A stretch of 64,000 bases of DNA, from contig NZ_PSXX01000001.1 in assembly GCF_002931055.1 (NCBI RefSeq), positions 496,001-560,000 on the forward strand, read 5' to 3'. The notes under the pieces are model-generated. The model made no database searches. It was not told the DNA's origin and was given only the letters and a program-made list of their open reading frames with translations. Shown piece after piece: positions 24,173 to 31,793 of the stretch. Within the stretch, counting starts at the first letter, position 1, and the number at the start of each line of letters is the position of its first letter. The position numbers and the translations under genes are program-made. The stretch is from Pseudoclavibacter sp. AY1H1. GTDB taxonomy: Bacteria > Actinomycetota > Actinomycetes > Actinomycetales > Microbacteriaceae.

Positions 24173-25333
24173 TCATCCACGATCCAGGAGTTCGAGCGCC
24201 GCGCCCGAGAGTTGGACGCGGGCACGCATCTCTACCGGTTCGACAGCTTCAGTGTGGACGCGCTCGACCGACGCACGGTGTGCGGCGAGTCGCTCGAGCG
24301 CAACTTGGTCACTGGCGCCCCCGAGGTAGTGGCTGTAGATGTTCATGGTCACCGTGGCGCTGCTGTGCCCGAGCCAGCTGGAGACAGTGGCGACATCGAT
24401 TCCTGCCGAGAGCCAACGGGTTGCAGCGGTATGGCGGAGATCATGGATTCGGAAGCCGATTCCGAGTGTTTTCCAGTCGAGGAAGCGTTTGAAATTCGTG
24501 CCGTTGAGTCGCCCGCCGACACGGGACGTGAAGATCAGAGCGTCGGATGTCTTGCCACTGATGCGACGCTCGATGATGTCTCGCGCCCGCGGTGAAAGAG
24601 GTACTCGACGCGCCCGACCGCTCTTCGTTGACTTCGGCTCGTAGCCGTCTGAGGCGCTACTGGACACGGTGATGTAGGGCCTGGGGATCGCTTCGTAGCG
24701 TGAAACTCGGAGGTCAGCCAGTTCGCCCCAGCGTAGGCCGGTCTCGAGGAAGAACTCGAGGATCTCAGCGTACGGTCCATGCCTTTTCGCAGCGCCGGCC
24801 ACGACGGATGCGCTCTGCTCGTAGGTCATGGCCCTGATCGATTCCGGGGATGTCGCGACGGCCGTGGGCACAGACGTTTTCGAGATCGGATCGGCACCCA
24901 CGAGTTCCTGCGAGATCGCCCACGTGAACACAGATTTCACTGCCGTTCGCCACCGAACGACACTGGAACGTTGGTAGCCGGCGGCGAGGAGCTCGTCGTA
25001 CCACTGGGCGATCATGGGCGTGGTGATGCGGCCGATCGGCAGTTTCGCCAACCGCTCTGGAAAGTAGGTCTCCGTCGCGAAACGGATCGCGTCGAGCGAT
25101 TGCGGGTTCATGACACCATCTTTCGCCTCGACAAAGGCGGCGGCGACGGCGGAGAACTTCGTGCGCCCCTTCACCGGCTTGATGAATATCTGCTCCCGCA
25201 GCGCGATCTTCTGCGTCACCTCCCATTCGCGAGCCTGGCTCTGCTGGTTGGGCTCGAAGACCTTCGAAGCGACCTCGACCCCGCCCGTGTAGATCCGAAC
25301 TCGATGCTTGCCGTTCCCGAGCGTCGTGATCAT
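24173..25333 (-). CDS. Tyrosine-type site-specific integrase
   Basis: This 386-residue phage/ICE-type recombinase has an N-terminal arm-binding part (HRVRIYTGGVEVASKVFEP), a SAM-like core-binding domain and a C-terminal catalytic domain. The catalytic pattern is visible: Arg in ETGLRWGELADL, HDLRHTAATRWL, WLGHSSATVTM and Tyr in NIYSHYLGG. It integrates or excises its element at an attachment site, probably the tRNA-Val gene at 25917-25989. Its ATG overlaps the excisionase stop (ATGA). It looks intact, although most of the element seems to be gone. Confidence 0.9.
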   Translation of the reverse strand: MITTLGNGKHRVRIYTGGVEVASKVFEPNQQSQAREWEVTQKIALREQIFIKPVKGRTKFSAVAAAFVEAKDGVMNPQSLDAIRFATETYFPERLAKLPIGRITTPMIAQWYDELLAAGYQRSSVVRWRTAVKSVFTWAISQELVGADPISKTSVPTAVATSPESIRAMTYEQSASVVAGAAKRHGPYAEILEFFLETGLRWGELADLRVSRYEAIPRPYITVSSSASDGYEPKSTKSGRARRVPLSPRARDIIERRISGKTSDALIFTSRVGGRLNGTNFKRFLDWKTLGIGFRIHDLRHTAATRWLSAGIDVATVSSWLGHSSATVTMNIYSHYLGGASDQVALERLAAHRASVERVHTEAVEPVEMRARVQLSGAALELLDRG

Positions 25334-25614
25334 GCTGCGCTCTCGTTGGAACCGGATAGGAACGTCTTGAGCCAAGCTCGGACCTCTGATTCGAAGAACC
25401 GGATCTGCTTACCCATCTTGAGCGGGTTCTTCGGGCCCTTCCCTTCTGAGTTGAAGTGGTAGAGCGTGCTCTTAGGGAGGCCAGTGAGTTCGGCCAGATC
25501 CTCCACCGAGTAGAGGCGACCGAGGGGTGCCCCGGCACCGAGCTCGACCGGCTGAGGGGCGCCAGCGACCTTGCGGCTGCGGGTGGACGTGGACGATGCG
25601 TTCTGAGTGCTCAT
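25330..25614 (-). CDS. Excisionase-like helix-turn-helix protein
   Basis: This 94-residue DNA-binding protein has a disordered N-terminus (residues 1-40) and a MerR/AlpA-type winged helix: LYSVEDLAELTGLPKSTLYHF, then a wing with KMGKQIRFFESEVRAWL. Such proteins sit directly before integrases and set the direction of recombination. AGGGAGTGAC before the ATG is a good ribosome binding site. It is translationally coupled to the integrase. Confidence 0.8.
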   Translation of the reverse strand: MSTQNASSTSTRSRKVAGAPQPVELGAGAPLGRLYSVEDLAELTGLPKSTLYHFNSEGKGPKNPLKMGKQIRFFESEVRAWLKTFLSGSNESAA

Positions 25615-25661
25615 GTCACTCCCTATGCGCGAACTCGCGAGGAAGAGCGAAGAAGGGCGCC

Positions 25662-25689
25662 CGGACCGTTGCGGACCGTTGCGGACCGT
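25662..25689. repeat. Tandem CGGACCGTTG repeats ahead of the excisionase gene
   Basis: Three near-exact 10-base copies stand in tandem, and one more lies at 25768-25777. They are candidate binding sites for integrase or excisionase, or operators for their own promoter. GACCGTTGCGGA also occurs at 17307-17318. Confidence 0.5.
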
Positions 25690-25860
25690 GCCGGTCAAGA
25701 CCGGCATTCCACCGGCACGCGCCAGGAGAGAGCCCCGCCCGCTGCGTCGAGGCGACACCGTTCCGTTGCGGACCGTTGCTTGTGCTTGCCGATCCGACCA
25801 CAAGCACCGCACCCGGTGGCTCCACCGGCATTTGACCGGCATTTGTCGCCATCTGGCTAG

Positions 25861-25874
25861 CAAAAACCCCCGAA
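25861..25874. repeat. Candidate attachment-site repeat, right copy
   Basis: CAAAAACCCCCGAA is identical to 23912-23925 and overlaps the terminator of tRNA-Val. Confidence 0.35.
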
Positions 25875-25909
25875 GCAGAAAGAGCGAATGTCTTCCCGGC
25901 CGGGGGTTT
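25864..25909 (-). terminator. Terminator of tRNA-Val
   Basis: On the minus strand, AAACCCCCG pairs with CGGGGGTTT across a loop of about 28 bases, and TTTTTG follows. It starts 8 bases after the tRNA end. Confidence 0.6.
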
Positions 25910-25916
25910 CTCGCGG

Positions 25917-25989
25917 TGGGTGATGCGGGACTCGAACCCACGACCTCTTCCGTGTGAAGGAAGCGCGCTACCAACTGCGCCAATCACCC
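25917..25989 (-). tRNA. tRNA-Val (anticodon CAC)
   Basis: The cloverleaf is complete. The acceptor GGGTGAT pairs with ATCACCC, with discriminator A. The anticodon stem CTTCC/GGAAG encloses the loop TTCACAC, giving anticodon CAC. The T-loop TTCGAGT lies in a GTGGG/CCCGC-type stem. CCA is not encoded. It is the likely integration target of the neighbouring integrase. Confidence 0.95.
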
Positions 25990-26002
25990 GCGACGAGGAC
26001 TA

Positions 26003-26032
26003 ATCATGCCACAGATTCGGGCTGTGGATGAT
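26003..26032. promoter_or_regulatory. Palindrome upstream of tRNA-Val
   Basis: ATCAT-G-CCACAG and CTGTGG-ATGAT form 11-base arms with one bulged base around a 7-base centre, 13-43 bases before the tRNA-Val gene. It could be a regulator site or, given the nearby integrase, part of the attachment region. Confidence 0.35.
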
Positions 26033-26218
26033 CACCGACGTGCGCGAGGGTGTTGTGTGTCGCCACTCCGGCAGGCCCTGACCCGCACAGCAGGCTCGTG
26101 ACGCCTCCCGACGGCGTTCGCCCATCGTGCAGGCAGCTCGAGAGTGGGCATCGCTCTGTTTTCGCGATCGCGACCTGCCGTTCTGACCAGGTCTTTCCTC
26201 GAATTACACCGGTGGATT

Positions 26219-26247
26219 TTGTATCGCGGCCCGAGTTCCTATAGAGT
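26219..26247 (+). promoter_or_regulatory. Promoter of the tRNA-Gly/Cys/Val cluster
   Basis: TTGTAT (26219-26224), 17 bases, TAGAGT (26242-26247), 50 bases before tRNA-Gly. Confidence 0.55.
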
Positions 26248-26297
26248 CATTCTCGCGCTGGTCAAGCCGGAACGGAAGTTCCCGAGACAAGCGCGAT

Positions 26298-26369
26298 GCG
26301 GATGTGGCGCAGTGGTAGCGCATCACCTTGCCAAGGTGAGGGTCGCGAGTTCGAATCTCGTCATCCGCT
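26298..26369 (+). tRNA. tRNA-Gly (anticodon GCC)
   Basis: The acceptor GCGGATG pairs with CATCCGC, with discriminator T. The anticodon arm TCACC-TTGCCAA-GGTGA gives anticodon GCC. The T-arm contains GTTCGAATC. CCA is not encoded. It is first of three tRNAs in a row. Confidence 0.95.
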
Positions 26370-26433
26370 CGAGTGTGACTCAGTCTGGTGGTAAACACCA
26401 GAAAGAGTTTGCACGGGTTTCAACCCACAACAC

Positions 26434-26504
26434 GGTGACGTGGCCGAGAGGCGAGGCAGCGGCCTGCAAAGCCGTCCACACGGGTTCGAATCCCGTCGTC
26501 ACCT
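26434..26504 (+). tRNA. tRNA-Cys (anticodon GCA)
   Basis: The acceptor GGTGACG pairs with CGTCACC. The anticodon loop CTGCAAA gives GCA. The T-arm reads CGGGTTCGAATCCCG. CCA is not encoded. Confidence 0.95.
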
Positions 26505-26510
26505 CGCAAT

Positions 26511-26585
26511 GGGCGATTGGCGCAGCGGTAGCGCGCTTCCCTGACACGGAAGAGGTCACTGGTTCGATCCCAGTATCGCCCACCA
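26511..26585 (+). tRNA. tRNA-Val (anticodon GAC), CCA encoded
   Basis: The acceptor GGGCGAT pairs with ATCGCCC. The anticodon loop CTGACAC gives GAC. Discriminator A is followed by an encoded CCA (26583-26585), unlike the other tRNAs in this window. It starts only 6 bases after tRNA-Cys. Confidence 0.95.
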
Positions 26586-26593
26586 TTGAGGAG

Positions 26594-26623
26594 AAGGCCC
26601 CTGAGAAATCAGGGGCCTTCTTC
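26594..26623 (+). terminator. Terminator of the tRNA cluster
   Basis: AAGGCCCCTGA, loop GAAA, TCAGGGGCCTT, then CTTCG: a perfect 11-base stem. Confidence 0.8.
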
Positions 26624-26652
26624 GTGTCTCGTCGAAGTCCTGATCGGAAGGC

Positions 26653-27579
26653 GTGAGGCCCGTGACGAATCCCGAACACGCAGAGACCCGGGTGCTCTCG
26701 GCGGCCGGCACCAGCACTGCCCGCCCCGAACTCGAGGAACGCTACTTCCGCCGCATGGCTGCCGCCGTTGACGAGAAAACTCAGCTCACGGACTGGCTGC
26801 GCGGCGGTCGGGTCCTCGACATCGGTGCCGGGGGAGGAGAGCTCGCGGCGAGAATCGCAGTGCTCCCTGACATCGAAGAGACCATCGCACTCGACGACTC
26901 CGCCGATGCGATCGCGCATCTCGAGCAGATGCCCGGCATCACGGTGCGCTCAGGCTCCGCGGACCAACTGGAGGTGCTCGGCCTGCGTGATCTGGACGGC
27001 ATCGTGATGAGCTCGGTCCTGCACGAGATCGCGTCGTACGGCCCGAACGGGCCGGAGAACGGGCGTCAGGCCGTCATGGCGAACCTCACGATCATCGCGA
27101 AGGCGCTCAGCCCGGGCGGAGTCCTCGTCATCCGTGACTTCGTGACACCCGCTCGACCGGATCGCCTGACGACGCTCGTCACCCCCGGCCACGATGGCGA
27201 CGAGCTCCTCAGCGCCTACTTGAAGCGCGTTCCGCTCCCCGAGCTGAGGCGCCTCGAGAGCCTCGGCCAGCACCGCTTCGTCGGCTCAGCTCGCGTGGTG
27301 GCTGAGGCGCTGCTGACCGTGAACTGGGGCGCCGAGTCGTTGCCGCGCGAGACACAGGAGCAGTACTGTCAGTTCGAGCTGGACGAGCTCGTCGACGCCG
27401 TCGAAGCGCTTGGTGCCGGACTGCGGCTGGTGCACCGGGAGGCCTGGGTGCAGCCGGGGTACCGACAGCACCTGGCCGCCTGGTCCGTGCTCGAGCAGGA
27501 CGGCACCCCGTGGTTCCCGGAGACGAAAGCCATCTGGGTCTTCGAGAAGGCGATCTCGCCGCTCTCGACACGCGCCTGA
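26653..27579 (+). CDS. Class I SAM-dependent methyltransferase-like protein
   Basis: The protein has 308 residues from GTG 26653; a GTG at 26662 is almost as good. The SAM-binding motif I is VLDIGAGGGELAARI (about residues 56-70). The acidic end of strand 2 is IALDDSADAI, and motif IV is DLDGIVMSSVLHEI. The C-terminal half (GQHRFVGSARVVAEALL, HREAWVQPGYRQHL) is specific and may set the substrate, which cannot be named. It is convergent with the NAD-salvage operon. Confidence 0.75.
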   Translation: MRPVTNPEHAETRVLSAAGTSTARPELEERYFRRMAAAVDEKTQLTDWLRGGRVLDIGAGGGELAARIAVLPDIEETIALDDSADAIAHLEQMPGITVRSGSADQLEVLGLRDLDGIVMSSVLHEIASYGPNGPENGRQAVMANLTIIAKALSPGGVLVIRDFVTPARPDRLTTLVTPGHDGDELLSAYLKRVPLPELRRLESLGQHRFVGSARVVAEALLTVNWGAESLPRETQEQYCQFELDELVDAVEALGAGLRLVHREAWVQPGYRQHLAAWSVLEQDGTPWFPETKAIWVFEKAISPLSTRA

Positions 27580-27667
27580 TCGTGACCACGGTGGTTCAGT
27601 CCGCGTGAAGCGAGCCGGGTGGCGGTCATCGCTTCGTCCCCGACTGCCCCTCGAGTGCGGCCGAACC

Positions 27668-28297
27668 TCAGTCCTTCCACTCCCAGACTGTCGTCCGACC
27701 TCGGATCTTCACCCCAGTGGTGTCAGTGGTGACACGCACGACCCCCGTCCCCTCCAGCCACCGGCGGAAGTTCGGTCGGTCGAAGGGCTCAGCATCGAGC
27801 GCCGCCCCGAGCGCCAGAGCCATCCCCGACGTGAACTTCTCGCCGAGCAGGGCTCGGGTGACGGCCCAGTCCCGCCAGACGACCTCACCGAGGCGCACAC
27901 GAGCCGCCTCGACGATCTGCGCGTGGTCGAAGGGGAGGTGGGGCACGCTGTCGAGCGGATGCCAGCGCAGTTGCCCGTCGCGCGCCTCGGCGCGCAGGAA
28001 GACGAGGCTGGCGAGCGAGATCGTGGCGCTGCGTGGGTCGCGCATCGTGCCGTCGAACCAGCCGAGCTGGCGCGTCAGTCGCACATCATCGTCCGGTATC
28101 CCAGCCTTCGTCCGCATCGCACGCAGCACGGGGCCAGCCCCGTGCTCCCCGGACAGCAGCAGGACGCCGGGGATGGCCTCCACCCCGGCGTGCGGCGCGT
28201 TCTCGCGCACCGCGACGCCGAACTCCAGCCGCTCGTCGCGATAGCGCACAGCGAGTGCATCCATCGCGACGAGCGGCTGGTCGTAGGACTCGGTCAA
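27668..28297 (-). CDS. nrtR: NrtR-type Nudix-related repressor of NAD genes
   Basis: This 209-residue regulator combines a Nudix-like sensor (about 1-135) and a winged helix (about 140-209, with FDRPNFRRWLEGTGVVRV and a final TTVWEWKD). In the NrtR family the Nudix part binds ADP-ribose or related NAD metabolites and the protein then leaves DNA. The Nudix box here is degenerate: the expected catalytic RE...EE residues are absent after GVLLLSGEHGAG, so it should sense rather than hydrolyse. TTG 28297 is taken as the start because it overlaps the nadV stop (TTGA) and restores the first beta strand (PLVAMDALAVRY); ATG 28264 is the alternative. Its target is probably the palindrome before the first gene of this operon. 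Confidence 0.8.
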   Translation of the reverse strand: MTESYDQPLVAMDALAVRYRDERLEFGVAVRENAPHAGVEAIPGVLLLSGEHGAGPVLRAMRTKAGIPDDDVRLTRQLGWFDGTMRDPRSATISLASLVFLRAEARDGQLRWHPLDSVPHLPFDHAQIVEAARVRLGEVVWRDWAVTRALLGEKFTSGMALALGAALDAEPFDRPNFRRWLEGTGVVRVTTDTTGVKIRGRTTVWEWKD

Positions 28298-29775
28298 CGC
28301 AGCACCGTCTGCTTCGCGAGCACCGCCCGAACGTCCGGGAACGTCTGCCGCCGCACGAAGCCGCCGTCCTCCCAGATGGGCTGCAGCAGGGACTCCGCCT
28401 CCTCGGCAGGCGTGGCCCGCTCGATCAGGCGCATGCGGCCGTCGGCGTCCGTCACCACCGCCAGGCGGCCCGTCGCGCTCTTCTTCGTTCCGCTGTCCGT
28501 CACAGGGTCCTTCCGGATGTCGACGCCGCGACCATCGACCTGGATCCACGTCGCCTTGATCGCCGACATGAACGTGTCCCTGGTCTGGTACTGGTACCCG
28601 AAGCTTCCCATGCCGAAGACGACGTTGCCAGAAGCGAAGCCCTTCGCGGCCAGCCGCTCGGTGATCAGCACCGCCCGCTCGCGGGTGATGGAGTCACCGT
28701 AGATGGCCCCGATGTGTGGGTCGAGCTCTTTGTAGCCGGCCTCGTTCACCGTCCCGCCGAACGTGTCCCAGAGCAGTTCGATGACGCCCTTCCGCTCAGC
28801 CGCGCCAGCGTCTGGGGCTCCCTCCTCCACTCCACAGAGGATGTCGACGGGGTTCCCGGAGTCTGGCCGGATGACCAGCTTCCCGTCCCGGGCGAGCACC
28901 TCTTCTCGGAGCGCCGGCAGGTACTCGGTGAGCACACGCCAGAGATCGAAGGTGTCGGAGACGACGGAGACGATGCCGCTCGGGTAGAGGCCGAGCAGCC
29001 CCTCGAAGAGCTCACGCTCGCCGACCGTCGCGATACCCGCGCACATGACCGAGTGCTCCGTGGCTGGCACGCTGCCAGCGACGAACGCTCCGCCGTAGTG
29101 ACGCTCGATCCAGTCGATGGAGACGAGTGAGTCGGTGCCTGTGAAGCTGAGCAGGTGCGCGGCGCCGCTCATCGCGGCGGTCTCGTTGGAGGACATCCCT
29201 CGGTAGGAGAAGTCGTGCCCCTGCCAGTCGACAGCAGCCAGGGGCGTCCCCGTTCTCCTCGCCGCGGTCTCGAGCGTCTCGCGCATCGCCTTGGCGATCG
29301 TCGCGGTCGTCGATGCCTGCCAGATCTCCGCGCTCAGCACCGTCTCGATGTAGTTGGTGAGCCAGAAGAAGTCGGGGTGCGTGTTCTCGAGCGTGAAGCT
29401 CGGAATTCGAAGCGGCACTGCTGTGCCCTCCGGCACGGCACAGAACCGCAGGGGGAGGAAGCCGAGGCGGTGCAGCGCGCGGATGTGGGCGCTGCCGATC
29501 GTGTTCGGCCCGAGGATGCTCGCGAGACGAGCCTCGTAGGCCTGGCAGACCTGATCCTCGTCGGCCTCGAAGAAGACGCGGAAGCTATCCGCGTATCGCT
29601 CGAGGAACGCCTGGAGTCCGAAGTGCACGACCGCGCCGATGTCCGGGATGCGGGAACCGCGGTTGGTGTAGTTGGAGTAGACGCCGGTGACGTCGCCGGC
29701 GAGGCCGTACTGCTGGAGGTGGCCGAGCTTGTAGGCATCGGTCTGGAAGAGGGGAGCAACAGGTGTGTAGTCCAT
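28294..29775 (-). CDS. nadV: Nicotinamide phosphoribosyltransferase
   Basis: This 493-residue NAMPT/NadV enzyme joins nicotinamide and PRPP to give NMN. The N-terminus LFQTDAYKLGHLQQY is the family signature. Catalytic His is H241 in ATEHSVM, and the PRPP/ribose-binding R303 and D305 lie in IRPDSGNPVDIL. GTDSLVSIDW and YGDSITRER are also conserved. AAAGGAAA before the ATG is a good ribosome binding site. It lies between a PRPP-synthetase-like gene and nrtR in one operon, which makes the NAD-salvage role secure. The exact phosphoribosyl donor is discussed in the findings. Confidence 0.93.
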   Translation of the reverse strand: MDYTPVAPLFQTDAYKLGHLQQYGLAGDVTGVYSNYTNRGSRIPDIGAVVHFGLQAFLERYADSFRVFFEADEDQVCQAYEARLASILGPNTIGSAHIRALHRLGFLPLRFCAVPEGTAVPLRIPSFTLENTHPDFFWLTNYIETVLSAEIWQASTTATIAKAMRETLETAARRTGTPLAAVDWQGHDFSYRGMSSNETAAMSGAAHLLSFTGTDSLVSIDWIERHYGGAFVAGSVPATEHSVMCAGIATVGERELFEGLLGLYPSGIVSVVSDTFDLWRVLTEYLPALREEVLARDGKLVIRPDSGNPVDILCGVEEGAPDAGAAERKGVIELLWDTFGGTVNEAGYKELDPHIGAIYGDSITRERAVLITERLAAKGFASGNVVFGMGSFGYQYQTRDTFMSAIKATWIQVDGRGVDIRKDPVTDSGTKKSATGRLAVVTDADGRMRLIERATPAEEAESLLQPIWEDGGFVRRQTFPDVRAVLAKQTVLR

Positions 29776-29826
29776 GGTCTTTCCTTTCGGGGGAGCTTGT
29801 AGCGTCGAGGTCGCGTCTGCCGCGAC

Positions 29827-30669
29827 TCAGTACTCGACGTAGGGGGCGAGGATGTTCCGGATCGAGAGCACCTTGGTCGCGACGCCCTCGCGTGCGGAGC
29901 CGGGGTGCGAGTCGGTGGTGATGATCTCGCCGAAGTGCTGTCTGAGGGCGGGGGCGTCGCCCGAGAAAACCCCGTGGCTCACGAAGAGCGTCAGGCGCTC
30001 CTTGGGCAGTCCAGTGGCCTCTGCCAAGCCCCTGAAGGTGCCGCCTCCGTCGCAGATGTCGTCGACCACGAGGAAGCGCCCGTGGCGGGGGAGAGCCTCG
30101 CAGCTGAAGCCGGAGAGCTTCCCGGTCTCGAAGTCGCGGTGCTTCTCGGCGCGGAAGAGCGGGAGGTGCAGCGCGGACGCAGCGGCCTGTGCTCGGCCGA
30201 CGGCACCTGCATCCGGTGCGATGACACCGACGTAGTCGTGCGCGGATCCGACGCGTCCGATCGTCGCTCGCCGCACGTAGGGCGCCGAGCCGACGATCTT
30301 GACGTTGTCGATCAGGCCGGGAGCGACCGAGGAGTGGGGGTCGAAGACGATCACCTGATCGAGCCCGAAGCTGTTGATCAGCTCGGCGTAGACCTTCGCC
30401 CCAAAAGGGATGCCCCGGTCGGCACGAGCCGCCGGGATATAGGGGAGGACCGCGACTGCCCGCTGTCCGAGCTGACGCGCGTAGTCGGCCCAGAGCCCAA
30501 GGGTGATGAGGTCGCTCGGGTCGGCGCCCGTGACGGTCGCGTAGGCGGGCTTCTCTTCGAGATCCGCGGGGACGACGAGGGTCATCTCGCCTCCGGGAAA
30601 TCGCAGGACTCGGATGGCGCTTGTGGCCTTCCAGCCGGAAGGCATCTGTGCTTGGAAGTGGATGCTCAT
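29827..30669 (-). CDS. Ribose-phosphate pyrophosphokinase-like protein
   Basis: This 280-residue member of the PRPP synthetase family keeps the ATP-side segment IPFGAKVYAELINSFGL, the FDPHSSVAPGLI loop and the ribose-phosphate loop VVDDICDGGGTF. It is about 35 residues shorter than housekeeping Prs and diverges from it. Proteins of this type are found beside NadV and would supply its phosphoribosyl donor. The ATG 30669 has no ribosome binding site, but TACGGT lies 6 bases ahead, so the operon probably begins leaderless. The operator for NrtR overlaps the -35 position. Confidence 0.8.
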   Translation of the reverse strand: MSIHFQAQMPSGWKATSAIRVLRFPGGEMTLVVPADLEEKPAYATVTGADPSDLITLGLWADYARQLGQRAVAVLPYIPAARADRGIPFGAKVYAELINSFGLDQVIVFDPHSSVAPGLIDNVKIVGSAPYVRRATIGRVGSAHDYVGVIAPDAGAVGRAQAAASALHLPLFRAEKHRDFETGKLSGFSCEALPRHGRFLVVDDICDGGGTFRGLAEATGLPKERLTLFVSHGVFSGDAPALRQHFGEIITTDSHPGSAREGVATKVLSIRNILAPYVEY

Positions 30670-30675
30670 GCTTCG

Positions 30676-30681
30676 ACCGTA
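30676..30681 (-). promoter_or_regulatory. -10 box of the NAD-salvage operon
   Basis: TACGGT on the minus strand ends 6 bases before the start codon. The NrtR-type palindrome begins 3 bases upstream of it. Confidence 0.5.
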
Positions 30682-30683
30682 CC

Positions 30684-30709
30684 AGCTATTCGTAGATTTA
30701 CGAATAGCT
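30684..30709. promoter_or_regulatory. Predicted NrtR operator
   Basis: AGCTATTCGTA, GATT, TACGAATAGCT: a perfect palindrome with 11-base arms directly upstream of the -10 box of the NAD-salvage operon whose last gene is nrtR. A bound repressor would block RNA polymerase. Confidence 0.7.
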
Positions 30710-30735
30710 CTCCGGGAGACGCAGGCAACACGCAG

Positions 30736-30768
30736 AAAGGCCCACCCGGATGAACCGGGTGGGCCTTT
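30736..30768 (-). terminator. Terminator of the desaturase gene
   Basis: AAAGGCCCACCCGG and its perfect complement surround a 5-base loop, 14 bases after the desaturase stop. The AAA/TTT ends give a short T run. It separates the desaturase from the NAD operon promoter. Confidence 0.75.
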
Positions 30769-30782
30769 GCGCACGTGTCAGA

Positions 30783-31793
30783 TCAGACGCGGCGGAACTG
30801 ATTGACCAGCGGGCAGTCGAAGGGGTCGCGAGCCTGGAGGCCGACCCTGTTGAGGTAGTCGATCACGATGCCGTACGACTTGATAAGCGTCGTCTCGGTG
30901 TACGGGACCTCGAGGTTCTGGCAGTGCTCGCGAATGATCTCGCGAGCCCTGGCGAGGTGCGGGCGCGGCATGCTCGGGAAGAGGTGGTGCTCGACCTGGT
31001 AGTTGAGGCCACCCATGAGCGCGCTCGCCCACCAGCCGCCGCTCACGTTCCGCGAGGTGAGGACCTGCTTGCTGAAGAAGTCCATCTTCACGTCGGCCGG
31101 GATGATCGGCATGCCCTTGTGGTTCGGGGCGAACGATGCGCCCATGTAGACGCCGAAGACGGCCATCTGCACGGCGATGAAGGCGAACGCCATGCCGAGG
31201 GGGAGCAGCCAGAAGATGGCTCCGAGGTAGATCGCGAAGCGGACCGTGATCATCGTGAACTCGACCCAGCGTCCCTTGATGGGCTGGCGAGTGAAGAGCG
31301 ACTTGATCGAGCGGAAGTGCAGGTTGTAGCCCTCGAAGGTGAGCAGCGGGAAGAACAGGTAGCCCTGCTTCCGCGTGATCAGTGCGAGGAGGCCGGTCTG
31401 CTTCCGAGCGTCCTCCTCCGTGAAGGAGATCGTGTCGAAGTCGATGTCAGGGTCTTTGCCCATCTTGTTCGGGTTCACGTGGTGCTTCGTGTGCTTCGTC
31501 ATCCACCAGCTGTAGCTCATGCCGACGACACCAGCAGCGAGGAAACGACCGAGGCGGTCGTTGCCCGGGCCGGACTCGAGCACCTGTCGGTGCGACGCCT
31601 CGTGGGCGATGAAGGCGAACTGCGTGAAGATGACGCCGAGGGCGGCAGCGATGAGCAGCTGGAACCAGCTGTCGCCGAGCAGGATGAACCCGGTGATGGC
31701 TCCGCCCAGTGCGAGGAGGAGACCAGCGGCCAGCATCCCGTAGAACCAGCGAGTGCGCTTGAGGAGGCCCATCTCGCGGATGACCTTCGACAC
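30783..31793 (-). CDS. Membrane acyl-lipid/acyl-CoA fatty acid desaturase
   Basis: The protein has 336 residues from GTG 31793. It has four or more membrane helices and the three His boxes of membrane desaturases: HEASHR, HTKHHVNPN and QVEHHLFP, which hold the di-iron centre. It introduces a double bond into membrane acyl chains, usually in response to cold. The conserved family N-terminus (about TPGAKSVTQSYSAVSKVIR) continues upstream in frame for 34 codons without any ATG, GTG or TTG. The true start may therefore be an unusual ATT at 31895 that has GGGGATC ahead of it. An independent terminator follows. Confidence 0.9.
   Translation of the reverse strand: MSKVIREMGLLKRTRWFYGMLAAGLLLALGGAITGFILLGDSWFQLLIAAALGVIFTQFAFIAHEASHRQVLESGPGNDRLGRFLAAGVVGMSYSWWMTKHTKHHVNPNKMGKDPDIDFDTISFTEEDARKQTGLLALITRKQGYLFFPLLTFEGYNLHFRSIKSLFTRQPIKGRWVEFTMITVRFAIYLGAIFWLLPLGMAFAFIAVQMAVFGVYMGASFAPNHKGMPIIPADVKMDFFSKQVLTSRNVSGGWWASALMGGLNYQVEHHLFPSMPRPHLARAREIIREHCQNLEVPYTETTLIKSYGIVIDYLNRVGLQARDPFDCPLVNQFRRV

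Larger units (their letters stand above)
25615..25916. other. Gap with repeats between excisionase and tRNA-Val
   Basis: No gene is seen. The gap contains tandem GGACCGTTGC repeats, two ACCGGCATTTG copies (25824-25845) and the tRNA-Val terminator. This is the expected place for recombinase arm sites. Confidence 0.45.
25990..26297. other. Divergent promoter region between tRNA genes
   Basis: This gap of 308 bases has no gene. It carries a palindrome near the tRNA-Val side and the promoter of the tRNA-Gly/Cys/Val set. Confidence 0.5.

Noticed and set aside
25662-25845. Possible CRISPR array at the short repeats
   Set aside because: The units are 10-11 bases in direct tandem without spacers of regular length, and there are no cas genes. 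Nothing in the window looks like a CRISPR array.
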